Shown here: positions 18,209-26,720 of the stretch, in pieces | How positions within the stretch are numbered: position 1 is the stretch's first letter | How the letters are laid out: every line of letters starts with the position of its first letter | Source: Streptomyces olivoverticillatus | GTDB taxonomy: Bacteria; Actinomycetota; Actinomycetes; Streptomycetales; Streptomycetaceae | Assembly: GCF_014203555.1 (NCBI RefSeq) | Contig: NZ_JACHJH010000006.1 | Span: forward strand, 186,001-250,000 | Reading direction: 5' to 3' | Length of the DNA stretch: 64,000 nt | Position numbers and translations under genes: made by a program | Notes under the pieces: model-generated | Told to the model about the DNA's origin: nothing | Databases searched by the model: none | The model's input: only the letters and a program-made list of their open reading frames with translations

Positions 18209-19096
18209 CTATGCCCGCTGGGTCACCCCGATGCAGACCAGCACGGCCACGGCCGCCAGCGGCGCCGCCGGCGTCAGGTGCTCGCCCAGCAGCGCCACCG
18301 ACCAGACGAGGGTGAGCAGCGGCTGCGCGAGCTGGAGCTGGCTCGCCTTGGCGATGCCGATCGCGCCCATCCCGCGGTACCACACCCATAGGCTCAGGAA
18401 CTGGGCCGCGCCCAGCCACAGCATCCCCGCCGTCATCCGTCCGCCCAGGTGGACGGGCTCGACGGACAGGGCCACGGCCGCCCCGGCCAGGGCCAGGGGC
18501 AGGCAGAGCACCAGCGCCCAGCCGATGATCTGCCAGCCCGGCAGCTCGCGCGCCAGCTTGCCGCCCTCGGCGTAGCCCGCCGCGCAGATCAGCAGGGCGC
18601 CCAGCAGGTACAGGTCGCTCAGGCCGGGCCGGCCGCCGCTCTGCTGCACGGCGAAGACGACGACCACGGCGGCCCCGGTTAGTGCCGCGGCCCAGAACCG
18701 CCCGGAGTGCCGGGTGCGGGTGCGCACCGCCGCATACGCGGCCGTGGTCAGCGGCAGCAGGCCCACGACCACGGCGGCGTGCGAGGTCGAGGAGGTCTGC
18801 AGGGCGAGGGTGGTGAGCAGGGGAAAGCCGACGACGGTTCCGGCGGCCACCGCCAGCAGGCCGCCCAGATGCCGCCGCGCCGGAGGGGAGACCCGCCGGT
18901 CGAGCAGGCACCCGCCCGCGATCAGCCCGCCGAGTACGGCCCGGCACGCGGTCACCGACCAGGGGCCGAGCCCGTCCAGGGCCCACACGGTCGCCGGGAA
19001 GGTCAGCGAGAACATCGCCACGGCGAGCGCCGCGAGCAGGACTCCGCCGCTTACTGCTATCGCCACGCGGCCGGTAGCGCTATCTTGTGCTGTCAT
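18209..19096 (-). CDS. EamA/DMT-family transporter
   Basis: Integral membrane protein of 295 residues with ten predicted helices arranged as two EamA repeats (about 12-145 and 155-290), typical of drug/metabolite exporters. The start ATG at 19094-19096 overlaps, on the opposite strand, the ATG of the MocR-type regulator (shared CATG at 19094-19097). No Shine-Dalgarno is visible, so its message may be leaderless. The divergent pairing suggests that the regulator controls export, perhaps of an amino acid or an aminated compound (inference). Confidence 0.88.
   Translation of the reverse strand: MTAQDSATGRVAIAVSGGVLLAALAVAMFSLTFPATVWALDGLGPWSVTACRAVLGGLIAGGCLLDRRVSPPARRHLGGLLAVAAGTVVGFPLLTTLALQTSSTSHAAVVVGLLPLTTAAYAAVRTRTRHSGRFWAAALTGAAVVVVFAVQQSGGRPGLSDLYLLGALLICAAGYAEGGKLARELPGWQIIGWALVLCLPLALAGAAVALSVEPVHLGGRMTAGMLWLGAAQFLSLWVWYRGMGAIGIAKASQLQLAQPLLTLVWSVALLGEHLTPAAPLAAVAVLVCIGVTQRA
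19056..19084. promoter_or_regulatory. Candidate MocR operator between EamA and MocR starts
   Basis: The hexamer GCTATC occurs at 19056-19061 and again at 19079-19084, 23 bp apart on the same helical face. The second copy runs into TATCTT (19081-19086), a possible -10 box for a leaderless regulator mRNA starting near 19095. MocR proteins commonly bind direct repeats near their own promoters; assignment here is inference. Confidence 0.4.
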
Positions 19097-20534
19097 GCAC
19101 GAGCGTAACAGCGTCGCCGAACTGGCTCTCACCCTGCGGAGCGAGCTCAACCGCTACTCTCCGGGTGAGAAGCTGCCGTCCAGTCGGGCACTGGTCGAGC
19201 GGTTCAGGGTCAGCCCCGTCACCGTCTCGCGGGCGCTGGCGACCCTGGCGGCCGAGGGCCTGGTCGTGACCCGCCCCGGCGCCGGGGCCTTCCGTGCCGA
19301 GCCGCACCCCGCTTCCGCACCGCCCGGCGACACCTCCTGGCAGCAGGTCGCGCTCAGCGCCGAGGCCGGCGAGGAGGCGGTGCCCCGGTCCGTGGACGCC
19401 GCCGGAGTGATCGCGAGCCTCGCCGGGCCGCCGCCCGGCGTCATCGAGCTCAGCGGCGGCTACCTCCACCCCTCCCTCCAGCCCGAACGCGCCCTGGCGG
19501 CCGCCCTCGCCCGGGCCGGCCGGCGCCCCGGCGCCTGGGAGCGCCCGCCCCTGGAGGGCGTGGCCGAGCTGCGCTCCTGGTTCGCCCGCGAGATCGGCGG
19601 CCCGACGGGCTCCGTCACCCCCTCCGGGGTCCTGGTCACCGCGGGCGGACAGAGCGCACTCACCACCGCGCTGCGCGCCCTCGCCCCGCCCGGCGCGCCC
19701 GTGCTCGTCGAATCGCCCACCTATCCCGGCGTGATCGCCGCCGCCCGCGCCTCGGGGCTGCGGCCCGTGCCCGTGCCCGTCGACGCCCAGGGCGTACGGA
19801 CCGATCTGCTCGCCGAGGCGTTCCGGGCCGGCCGGGCGCGGGTCTTCGTCTGCCAGCCGCTCTTCCACAATCCGACCGGCTCCGTCCTCGCCGAGGACCG
19901 CCGCCGAGAGGTGCTGCGCATCGCCCGCGAGGCGGGGGCCTTCGTCGTCGAGGACGATTTCGCGCGCCGTCTCGCACACGAGGATGCGCCGCCGCTGCCG
20001 CCCACGCTCGCCTCCGAGGACGCCGACGGCGTGGTCGTCCACGTCTGTTCGCTGACGAAGTTCACCTCGCCCAGCCTGCGGGTGGGCGCCCTCGCCGCCC
20101 GTGGCCCGGTTCTCGACCGGCTGCGGGCCATCCAGGTCGTGGACAGCTTCTTCGTGCCCCGGCCGCTGCAGGAGACCGCGGTCGAACTCGTCGGCTCGCC
20201 CGCCTGGCCGCGCCACCGCCGCGCCCTCGCCGCCGAGCTGCGCGTGCGCCGAGAGGCGCTGCTTGCGGCGCTCGGCCGCGAACTGCCCGGATCCGAGGTG
20301 GCGTACGTGCCGCCGGGCGGCTTCCACGTGTGGGTGCGGCTGCCCGACGGCACGGACGAATCCGCCCTCGCGGCGGCCACCCTGCGCGCGGGCGTCCTGG
20401 TCACGCCCGGCCGCCCCTTCTACCCCGCGGAGCCCGCGGCGCCGCACCTGCGCCTGTGCTTCGCCGCCGCCGCGGGGGTGGCGGAACTGAGGGAGGGCGT
20501 ACGGCGGTTGGGTGCGGTGATGCGCGAGGTGTGA
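19095..20534 (+). CDS. MocR-type GntR/aminotransferase fusion regulator
   Basis: Transcription factor of 479 residues: a GntR winged helix (about 5-75, LPSSRALVERFRVSPVTVSRAL) joined to a fold-type I PLP aminotransferase domain (about 110-475). The probable PLP lysine lies in VCSLTKFTSPSLRVG and the cofactor-binding Asp in FVVEDDFARRL. This group senses PLP or amino compounds and regulates neighbouring metabolism or transport. It is divergent from the EamA exporter, with overlapping start codons. No ribosome-binding site precedes the ATG, consistent with a leaderless transcript. It converges on the LysR gene with a 12-bp gap. Confidence 0.9.
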   Translation: MHERNSVAELALTLRSELNRYSPGEKLPSSRALVERFRVSPVTVSRALATLAAEGLVVTRPGAGAFRAEPHPASAPPGDTSWQQVALSAEAGEEAVPRSVDAAGVIASLAGPPPGVIELSGGYLHPSLQPERALAAALARAGRRPGAWERPPLEGVAELRSWFAREIGGPTGSVTPSGVLVTAGGQSALTTALRALAPPGAPVLVESPTYPGVIAAARASGLRPVPVPVDAQGVRTDLLAEAFRAGRARVFVCQPLFHNPTGSVLAEDRRREVLRIAREAGAFVVEDDFARRLAHEDAPPLPPTLASEDADGVVVHVCSLTKFTSPSLRVGALAARGPVLDRLRAIQVVDSFFVPRPLQETAVELVGSPAWPRHRRALAAELRVRREALLAALGRELPGSEVAYVPPGGFHVWVRLPDGTDESALAAATLRAGVLVTPGRPFYPAEPAAPHLRLCFAAAAGVAELREGVRRLGAVMREV

Positions 20535-20546
20535 CGGTCCCCGGCC

Positions 20547-21440
20547 TCAGCCACCGGCCGCGGCCCGCGCCGCGGCCCGGCGCAGCCACGCATGGGCCGG
20601 ATCCGCATCCAGCCGTGCATGCCAGGCCATCCCCATCGGCACCTGCGGCAGCGACAGTGGAATCTCCAGCACCGCCAGCGGCATGACCTCGGCAGCCCGT
20701 GCCCCCACCGGTGCCGGCACCAACGCCAGGGCATCCGAGTGCAGAGCGAGGAAGCACGCCGTCATCTGCGTGGGCACCGTCGCCAGCACGTTCCGCCGCA
20801 GGCCGAGCTCCGCGAGGCGCTCGTCGACCACGCTGTGGAAGCGCCCCCGCCGCGAGACGGTGATGTGCGCGGCCGCCGCGAACCCCTCCACAGTCAACGG
20901 CCCTTGCGCGTGCGGGGAATCCGCGCGGCAGACGGCCGCATAGCCGTGCGGGGGCAGCTCCAGGCTCCGTACGTCGTGCGGGAGCTCCGGAAGATGGCCG
21001 ATGTCCAGGTCGACGCGGTCGCGCAGGTCGGCGGGGTCCTCCTCGCACTCGGGCAGGATCCGCAGCCGGATGCCGGGCGCCTCACGCGCGATGCGGCCCG
21101 TCAGCTCCGGCCCGATGACGACGGCCAGGCCGTCGTTGGTGCGCACGGTGAACTGCCGTGCCACGGAGGCGATGTCGAGCGGCTGCGCCGGCTGCAGTGC
21201 GGCCAGCGCGCCGATGAGCGCCGCCTCCACCTGCGGACGGAGCTCCAAGGCCCGTGGGGTGAGGGCGAGTCCGCGCCCGGCCGGCACGAGGAGCGGATCC
21301 CCCAGCACCCGCCGCAGTCGGCCGAGCGTACGGCTCATCGCGGAGGCGGAGACGCTCATCTCGGCAGCCGCGCCCGTCACACTCCCCTCGCGCAGCAGGG
21401 CGTTGAGGGCCGGGAGCAGATTCATGTCCGGTAGCTGCAT
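20547..21440 (-). CDS. LysR-family transcriptional regulator
   Basis: Regulator of 297 residues. The N-terminal winged helix reads LLREGSVTGAAAEMSVSASAMSRTLGRLRRVLG. The C-terminal effector domain follows from about residue 90. LysR proteins usually activate a divergent gene; here that is the MFS pump at 21524. No Shine-Dalgarno precedes its ATG (21440), so it may be leaderless. The intergenic region holds repeats listed separately. Confidence 0.92.
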   Translation of the reverse strand: MQLPDMNLLPALNALLREGSVTGAAAEMSVSASAMSRTLGRLRRVLGDPLLVPAGRGLALTPRALELRPQVEAALIGALAALQPAQPLDIASVARQFTVRTNDGLAVVIGPELTGRIAREAPGIRLRILPECEEDPADLRDRVDLDIGHLPELPHDVRSLELPPHGYAAVCRADSPHAQGPLTVEGFAAAAHITVSRRGRFHSVVDERLAELGLRRNVLATVPTQMTACFLALHSDALALVPAPVGARAAEVMPLAVLEIPLSLPQVPMGMAWHARLDADPAHAWLRRAAARAAAGG

Positions 21441-21496
21441 GCGGTCATAGTTGCATGCGGATCAAGGCTGGTATGACCACTCGGACCTTGTGGTCA
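21437..21496. promoter_or_regulatory. Candidate LysR operator region
   Basis: GCATGCGG occurs at 21437-21444 and 21453-21460. A perfect inverted repeat TGACCAC (21474-21480) / GTGGTCA (21490-21496) with a 9-bp spacer lies next to the MFS start. The position between the divergent LysR and pump genes makes these the likely binding sites; not demonstrated. Confidence 0.45.
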
Positions 21497-21523
21497 ACTG
21501 TCCCGGGCCCGAGGATGAGAGAC

Positions 21524-22954
21524 ATGATCGACGCCAAGCAACGCAACGTCGCGCTCCTGGTCGCGGGCTGCTTTTTTATGGAAAACCTGGACGGCACCAT
21601 CGTGTCGACCGCCGCCCCGAGCATGGGCGCGGCCCTGGGCGTGGCCCCCGCCGCGATCGGCCTGGTCGTCACCGCCTACCTGGTGACGCTGGCCGTGCTG
21701 ATACCCCTCAGCGGCTGGCTGACCGCCCGCTTCGGGGCGCGGCGGGTGTTCCTCACCGCCATCACCGTCTTCACCCTTGCCTCGCTCGCCTGCGCCCTGA
21801 GCGAGAACCTCGGGCAGCTGGTCGCCATGCGGGTGCTGCAGGGCGCGGGCGGTGCGATGATGGTGCCCGTCGGCCGGCTGATGGTCGTGGCGAAGGCGGA
21901 GAAGCCCGACATCCCGCGGCTCGTGTCGTACGTGGTCTGGCCGGCCCTCGCCGCCCCCGTCATCGCGCCGCTGCTCGGCGGCCTCATCACCACCTACGCC
22001 GACTGGCGCTGGATGTTCCTCGTCAACCTCCCGCTGGGGGCGGTGGCCTTCGCCGTCGCCTGGCGGCTCGTGCAGGCCGGGCCGGAGGCCGGCCGTCCGC
22101 CGCGCCTGGACTGGTGGGGCGTCGCCCTCACCTCCACCGGCCTCGGCGCCCTGACCTGGACCGCCCATCTGCTGTCCGCCGCAGGCGCGGCCTGGGGCCC
22201 GGCGGCCGCCACCGGTGCGCTGTCCGTCCTCCTGCTGGCGGCGGCGGCCCGTCATCTGCTGCGCACCGAGCAGCCGTTGGCCGACCTCCGAACGCTGAAG
22301 GTGGCCACCTTCAGGGCGTCGGTGTCCGGCGGTTCGCTGTTCTGGATCGTGGTGGCGGCTGTTCCCTTCCTGCTGCCGCTGCTGTTCCAGGAGGCCTTCG
22401 GCTGGAGCGCGGTGGAGTCCGGCACGGTGGTGCTCTTCGTCTTCGTGGGCAACATCGGCATCAAGCCCGCCACCAACCGGCTGCTCGACCGCTACGGCTT
22501 CCGTCCGCTGCTGCTGGCCGCCACCGCCGGGGTGGCGGCGACCACGCTGCTGTGCGGCTTCCTCACCGCGTCGACGCCGGTTGCCGCGATCGTCGTCCTC
22601 GCCGTCGTCAGCGGCGCCGCGCGCTCGCTGGGGCTGACCTGCTACCAGGTCATCGCCTTCGCCGACATGCCCCAGGAGCGCATGCGCCACGCCAACACCC
22701 TGCAGTCCACCGCCCAGCAGGCCGCGGCGGGCCTCGGCGTGGTGGCCGCCACGGTCGCCCTCCGCCTCGGCGGCCCCCTCGGCGACGCGCTGCCGGGCCG
22801 GCCCGGCGCGACCACCGCCTACCACGTGGCATTCGGCCTGCTCGCGCTCGTATCGCTGGGCGCCCTGGCCGGAGCCCTGCGGCTGCACCCGGCCGCGGGC
22901 GACGCGGTCCGCCGCCCGGCGGCGCCCAAGCAGCCCGCCCCGGCCGGGCGGTAG
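21524..22954 (+). CDS. MFS drug efflux transporter (DHA2/EmrB-QacA type)
   Basis: Proton-driven exporter of 476 residues with about 12-14 helices. It begins with FFMENLDGTIVSTAAPSMG, the DHA2 motif D1 region in TM1. Motif A-like GWLTARFGARRVFLTAI lies after TM2, and WRWMFLVNLPLGAVAF is the DHA2 signature in TM6. ATG 21524 has GAGGA eight bases upstream; ATG 21515 is an alternative. It is divergent from a LysR gene, the probable regulator. It ends 3 bp from the convergent hydrolase gene. The substrate is unknown. Confidence 0.9.
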   Translation: MIDAKQRNVALLVAGCFFMENLDGTIVSTAAPSMGAALGVAPAAIGLVVTAYLVTLAVLIPLSGWLTARFGARRVFLTAITVFTLASLACALSENLGQLVAMRVLQGAGGAMMVPVGRLMVVAKAEKPDIPRLVSYVVWPALAAPVIAPLLGGLITTYADWRWMFLVNLPLGAVAFAVAWRLVQAGPEAGRPPRLDWWGVALTSTGLGALTWTAHLLSAAGAAWGPAAATGALSVLLLAAAARHLLRTEQPLADLRTLKVATFRASVSGGSLFWIVVAAVPFLLPLLFQEAFGWSAVESGTVVLFVFVGNIGIKPATNRLLDRYGFRPLLLAATAGVAATTLLCGFLTASTPVAAIVVLAVVSGAARSLGLTCYQVIAFADMPQERMRHANTLQSTAQQAAAGLGVVAATVALRLGGPLGDALPGRPGATTAYHVAFGLLALVSLGALAGALRLHPAAGDAVRRPAAPKQPAPAGR

Positions 22955-22957
22955 CGG

Positions 22958-24205
22958 TCAGGACGGCGGCAGGTGCCGGGCGAAGAAGGAGTGCACCCGG
23001 CGGCGCACCTCGGGCACCGCCACGGCCGGGGAGGCCGCGCCGACCAGAGCGTTCCGGTCGGCGGCGGGCATCAGTCCGGCGGCCTGCAACTGGGGTGCGA
23101 GCGCCGCGTAGTCGGTGAACACCCAGTGCGCGGCGTCGCGGATCCTCTCCCGGCGCGCGCATCCCCGCGGGTGGGCGAGCAGCGGGGTCCAGGACCGCTC
23201 CAGCTCCTCCCGGTGCGTGAAGCCGTCGCTGCCCAGCAGAAGCAGCGGCCGGCCCGCCCCGTACCGGGCCACCGGGAACAACTCCCCGGGCCGGCCGGGT
23301 GTTTGCGGAGTGTGGTCCAGATAGCCCTCCATGTTGACCGCCGCGCGGATGCGACCGTCCTCGTACAGCGCCTCGGCCGCGGTGGTGCCGCCCGCCGAAT
23401 GGCCGTAGACGCCCACCCGTCGCATGTCCAGCGCGAGGCCCAGGCCCTCGGGCAGCGCGCGGCCCTTCGCATCCGGGTTCCGGCCCGCCGCCAGGGCCTC
23501 CAAAGAGTCCAGTACGAAACGGACGTCGGCGATCCGGGTGGTGATCGCGGTGTCGAAGCGGTGCGCATCCATGCGGGGGTCCCCGCGGAAGACGGTCGTA
23601 CGGACCTTCTCCCGCCCCTGCATCGTGCCGGGGAAGTCCACCTCGCTCGCGTCGCCCGGGTGGTCGACGGTCACCACGATCCAGCCGTGGCTGGCCAGTT
23701 CACCGGCGAGCCCGGTGCCCATGGTGCGCGGGTCGCCGCCGCCGGGGCTGTACACCAGCACCGGCCGCCGCACGGTCTGTGCGGGGGCGCCCGTGTGCAC
23801 GTACGTCAGGGTGGACCCCCAGTTCACGCCCTTGTCCGGCAGGTGGTGGAAGACGACGTCCACGTCCCGGAAGGCCTTCGCGGCGCCCTCGGTCAGCTGC
23901 GGTGCGAGGGGGTGGCCGTGGACGGTGCGGGCCGGATAGCAGACCGTGATCATCACCTCCCGGACGGGGATCGCCTCCCACGGGTCGCGCCGCTTGTGGT
24001 CGACGAGATACAGCGTGGCGGCCCCGACCGGGTGCGGGCCGCTCGGCGCGGGCAGCCGCAGGGTGAGCCCGTCCGCGGCCCGGGCCCGCGCGGTGCCCAG
24101 CGGTCCCGCGAGCACGAGCCCGGCGGCGAGTACGGACGAGGCGAGGAAGGTCCGCCGGTCCGTACCGACGGTCTTACGGATCAAGGAAGAGGTCATGCCG
24201 TGCAT
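22958..24205 (-). CDS. Secreted alpha/beta hydrolase (PAF-acetylhydrolase-like)
   Basis: Exported hydrolase of 415 residues. A Tat signal is present (TDRRTFLASSVLAAGLVLAG), cleaved near ARAADG. The mature part has the nucleophile elbow VYGHSAGGTTAAEA, the oxyanion-side motif YSPGGGDPRTMGTGLA and DHPGDASEVDFP. The layout resembles PAF-acetylhydrolase/chlorophyllase-type lipases. ATG 24205; MTSS at 24196 is an alternative start. Divergent from an ArsR-type regulator 77 bp away. Substrate unknown. Confidence 0.85.
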   Translation of the reverse strand: MHGMTSSLIRKTVGTDRRTFLASSVLAAGLVLAGPLGTARARAADGLTLRLPAPSGPHPVGAATLYLVDHKRRDPWEAIPVREVMITVCYPARTVHGHPLAPQLTEGAAKAFRDVDVVFHHLPDKGVNWGSTLTYVHTGAPAQTVRRPVLVYSPGGGDPRTMGTGLAGELASHGWIVVTVDHPGDASEVDFPGTMQGREKVRTTVFRGDPRMDAHRFDTAITTRIADVRFVLDSLEALAAGRNPDAKGRALPEGLGLALDMRRVGVYGHSAGGTTAAEALYEDGRIRAAVNMEGYLDHTPQTPGRPGELFPVARYGAGRPLLLLGSDGFTHREELERSWTPLLAHPRGCARRERIRDAAHWVFTDYAALAPQLQAAGLMPAADRNALVGAASPAVAVPEVRRRVHSFFARHLPPS

Positions 24206-24282
24206 GCTGGCGCCCGGCGGCCGGTACGGGCGATGGTTGAGGCCCAGCCCGAAACGATGGCGCAGCGCCACCGGGGAGAGCA

Positions 24283-25269
24283 GTGATCCGCATCCGCCTG
24301 ACGGCCGCCGACTTCGCCCGGGTGCGCTTCGCGTCCAGGCCGGCCCCGTTGCAAGAGCTCAACACCGCCCTCGGCATGATGGTCCGTCACGACGAGGAGC
24401 TGTTCTTCGGCAGGTGGCGACGGCGCGTGCTGCGCTGTCTGCCCGCTGCCGTCGAGCCGCTGGCCGACCTCGTCCCCGCCGGGCGGGCGCCCGGATTCCT
24501 CGACGTGACCGACGACAGCCTGGGGGAGGGGCTCGACACCGTCCGGTCCTGGCACCCCGACCGGGTCCGCTCCGAGATCGAGCGCGTCTACGCCGGCCAC
24601 CCCGCGCCGCCCCCGCCGTGGATCCGCGGCCTGCACCGGGGCGATGCCGAGGCCTGGCGCCTCCTGTGCCGCGCCCAGCAGGCGGCCTTCGACACGATCG
24701 TGGGCCCCGTATGGCCCGTCGTACAGGACCTGCACCACCGGGAGTTCGCCCGCCGGGCCGTGGCCGTGGCCGAGCAGGGCATCGGTGCCGTGCTCGCCGG
24801 GCTCGTCCCCGGCGGCCGACTGCGGGGGGACGTCTGGGAGTTCGCGGGGCCCGGCGGCCTGGAGATCGAGCCGGGCGGCCGGGGCGTGCTCCTCCTGCCC
24901 GCCTTCCACTGGACCGGCCACCCCCTCATATCCGACCTGCCCAGCCGCCCCCTGGTCGTGACCTACCCGGCCGGTACGGGCCTTCCGCCCGCACCGGCCG
25001 GGCCGGGCGGCGCGGAGGACGCACTGGCCGCGGTGCTCGGCCGCACGCGCTTCGAGATCCTGCTTCTGCTGGCCGAGGAGCACACCACCGGCGACCTGGC
25101 GCGGCGCCTGCGCGTCAGCAACGCCACCGTCTCTGCCCACACGGCCGCACTGCGCGGTGCGGGCCTGGTCACCACGGCCCGCGCCGGACGCGCGGTGCTG
25201 CACCGGCGCACCGCCCTGAGCGCCTTGCTGGTGCAGCGCCGTACGGGCCCCGCCTCACGGGCCAGGTGA
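24283..25269 (+). CDS. ArsR-family winged-helix regulator with N-terminal extension
   Basis: Protein of 328 residues. The C-terminal ~80 residues are an ArsR winged helix (LGRTRFEILLLLAEEHTTGDLARRLRVSNATVSAHTAALRGAGLV), written here across two turns of the HTH. The first ~245 residues are a conserved actinobacterial extension (AADFARVRFASRPAPLQEL, WIRGLHRGD) with no metal-binding Cys motif, so it is unlikely to be a classical metal sensor. GTG start with GGGGAGAG upstream. It may regulate the divergent secreted hydrolase (inference). Confidence 0.82.
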   Translation: MIRIRLTAADFARVRFASRPAPLQELNTALGMMVRHDEELFFGRWRRRVLRCLPAAVEPLADLVPAGRAPGFLDVTDDSLGEGLDTVRSWHPDRVRSEIERVYAGHPAPPPPWIRGLHRGDAEAWRLLCRAQQAAFDTIVGPVWPVVQDLHHREFARRAVAVAEQGIGAVLAGLVPGGRLRGDVWEFAGPGGLEIEPGGRGVLLLPAFHWTGHPLISDLPSRPLVVTYPAGTGLPPAPAGPGGAEDALAAVLGRTRFEILLLLAEEHTTGDLARRLRVSNATVSAHTAALRGAGLVTTARAGRAVLHRRTALSALLVQRRTGPASRAR

Positions 25270-25283
25270 GTGGCACCCCTCGG

Positions 25284-26162
25284 TCAGCCGTCGAGATCCT
25301 CCACTTCGAGCCGGCCCAGCCGCTCGGGGTCGGCCAGGATGTCGATGGCCGTGACCTTGCCGTCGGTGACCGTGAAGCCCAGGACCGCCACCGGCCGCCC
25401 GTCCACGGTCGTGACGATGCCCGCCGCACCGTTGACGAGCGCGGGCCGGGCGGATTGCGAAACGCGCTGGAAGGTGAGCGCCTGCCCGGCCACCGCGGCC
25501 GCACCGCGCACCACCTTGGCCGCGGCCTCGCCCCCGGTGTCGGCGCGCAGCACGACGTCCGGGTCGAGCACGGCGACGAGCGCGTCGAAGTCGCCGTCCC
25601 GGGCCGCGGCGAGGAAGGCGTCGACGGCCTTCCGCTGACGGGTGAGATCGGCGTCGGGCACCGTGGCCGCCCCCTGCACCCGGCGGCGCGCCCGGCTGGC
25701 CAGCTGCCGGGCCGCGGCCGGGGTGCGCCCCACCATCGGGGCGATCTCGTCGAAGGGCACCGCGAACATGTCGTGCAGGACGTACGCGAGCCGCTCCGCG
25801 GGGCCCAGCGTCTGCACCACCACGAGCAGCGCCAGGCCGACCGAGTCGGCCAGCATCGCCTGGTGTTCGGGATCGATGGCCTCCACATGGCCGACGAGCG
25901 GATCGGGCACCCGTACGTCCAGCGGCTCCTCACCGCGCGAGGTGCGCGACCGCAGCATGTCGAGGCACACCCGGCCGACGACGGTCGTCAGCCAGCCGCC
26001 CAGGTTCTCGATGCCGTCGCTGTCGCTGCGCACCAGGCGCAGCCACGCTTCCTGCACCGCGTCGTCCGCCTCGGCCAGCGAGCCGAGCATGCGGTAGGCC
26101 ACCGCCCGGAGATGGGTGCGGTGGGTCTCGAAGCACTCCGCCAGAAAATCTTTCTCGTCCAT
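25284..26162 (-). CDS. ECF41-type RNA polymerase sigma factor with SnoaL-like tail
   Basis: Sigma factor of 292 residues. Region 2 (about 10-75: RAVAYRMLGSLAEADDAVQEAWLRL) and region 4 (about 110-160: LGPAERLAYVLHDMFAVPFDEIAPMVG) are followed by a SnoaL/NTF2-like C-terminal domain. That domain has DTGGEAA and ILADPERLGRL in the places where the ECF41 group has DGGG and NPDKL motifs. In ECF41 factors this tail replaces an anti-sigma factor and tunes activity. The divergent partner is a carboxymuconolactone-decarboxylase-like gene, the hallmark ECF41 neighbourhood. A TGTCACA-N16-CGTC promoter reads into this gene, implying autoregulation. Confidence 0.93.
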   Translation of the reverse strand: MDEKDFLAECFETHRTHLRAVAYRMLGSLAEADDAVQEAWLRLVRSDSDGIENLGGWLTTVVGRVCLDMLRSRTSRGEEPLDVRVPDPLVGHVEAIDPEHQAMLADSVGLALLVVVQTLGPAERLAYVLHDMFAVPFDEIAPMVGRTPAAARQLASRARRRVQGAATVPDADLTRQRKAVDAFLAAARDGDFDALVAVLDPDVVLRADTGGEAAAKVVRGAAAVAGQALTFQRVSQSARPALVNGAAGIVTTVDGRPVAVLGFTVTDGKVTAIDILADPERLGRLEVEDLDG

Positions 26163-26163
26163 C

Positions 26164-26190
26164 GGTCACATTCTCTCTGCGCGTTCCGTC
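26164..26190 (+). promoter_or_regulatory. ECF41-type promoter for the AhpD-like gene
   Basis: GGTCACA at 26164-26170, exactly 16 bases, then CGTC at 26187-26190. This matches the ECF41 group consensus TGTCACA-N16-CGTC except the first base. The expected transcript start near 26197 lies about 47 bases before ATG 26244. Confidence 0.8.
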
Positions 26191-26198
26191 AGTGGGAT

Positions 26199-26225
26199 GA
26201 CGGACGAAATCCCGTCGATGTGACA
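26199..26225 (-). promoter_or_regulatory. ECF41-type promoter for the sigma factor gene
   Basis: On the minus strand TGTCACA occupies 26225-26219, then 16 bases, then CGTC at 26202-26199: a full match to the ECF41 consensus. It faces the plus-strand promoter, with the two -10 boxes only 8 bp apart, so transcripts in both directions cross the other promoter. Confidence 0.82.
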
Positions 26226-26243
26226 CGTGATGGAGGAGCACTC

Positions 26244-26699
26244 ATGCAGGCACGTATGCAGAACCCCGCCCAGATCATTCCCGAGGCCATGCCGGCCGTC
26301 CTCAGCGTGGTCAAGGCCGCACACCGGGGCGGTGTGCCGGAGACGACCCTCCAGTTGGTGCACCTGCGGGCGAGCCAGATCAACGGCTGCAGCTACTGCG
26401 TCGACGGCGGCGTGCGCGGCGCCAAGCAGAAGGGCGAGACCGACGAGCGGCTCCACGCGGTCGCGGCCTGGCGGGACGCGCCGTACTTCACCGACGCCGA
26501 ACGCGCGGCCCTGGCGCTCGCCGAGGCCGTCACCCGGCTCGCCGACCGCACCGACCCGGTGCCGGACGAGGTGTGGGACGAGGCGGCCGCGCACTACGAC
26601 GAGAAGCAGCTTTCCGGGCTGCTCCTGTGGATCGGCCTGACCAACCTCTTCAACCGGCTCAACGTGCCCACCAAGCAGCCCGCGGGCGCCGCCTGGTAG
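26244..26699 (+). CDS. Carboxymuconolactone decarboxylase / AhpD-like protein (ECF41 partner)
   Basis: Protein of 151 residues with the AhpD/CMD helical core and redox motif CSYC (in ASQINGCSYCVDGGVRGAK), as in alkylhydroperoxidase-like proteins. ATG 26244 is preceded by GGAGG. It is the typical single target of ECF41 sigma factors and has a matching promoter 54-80 bp upstream. The physiological substrate is unknown for the family. It converges on the KAS gene; a palindrome GCCCGCG/CGCGGGC (26706-26719) lies between the stops. Confidence 0.92.
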   Translation: MQARMQNPAQIIPEAMPAVLSVVKAAHRGGVPETTLQLVHLRASQINGCSYCVDGGVRGAKQKGETDERLHAVAAWRDAPYFTDAERAALALAEAVTRLADRTDPVPDEVWDEAAAHYDEKQLSGLLLWIGLTNLFNRLNVPTKQPAGAAW

Positions 26700-26720
26700 G
26701 ACAGCGCCCGCGCGCGGGCC

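Noticed and set aside
23946-26243. Upstream 766 codons of the frame that ends in the AhpD-like gene
   Set aside because: The frame crosses the antisense of three real genes; the AhpD-like protein starts at ATG 26244 with GGAGG and a matching ECF41 promoter.
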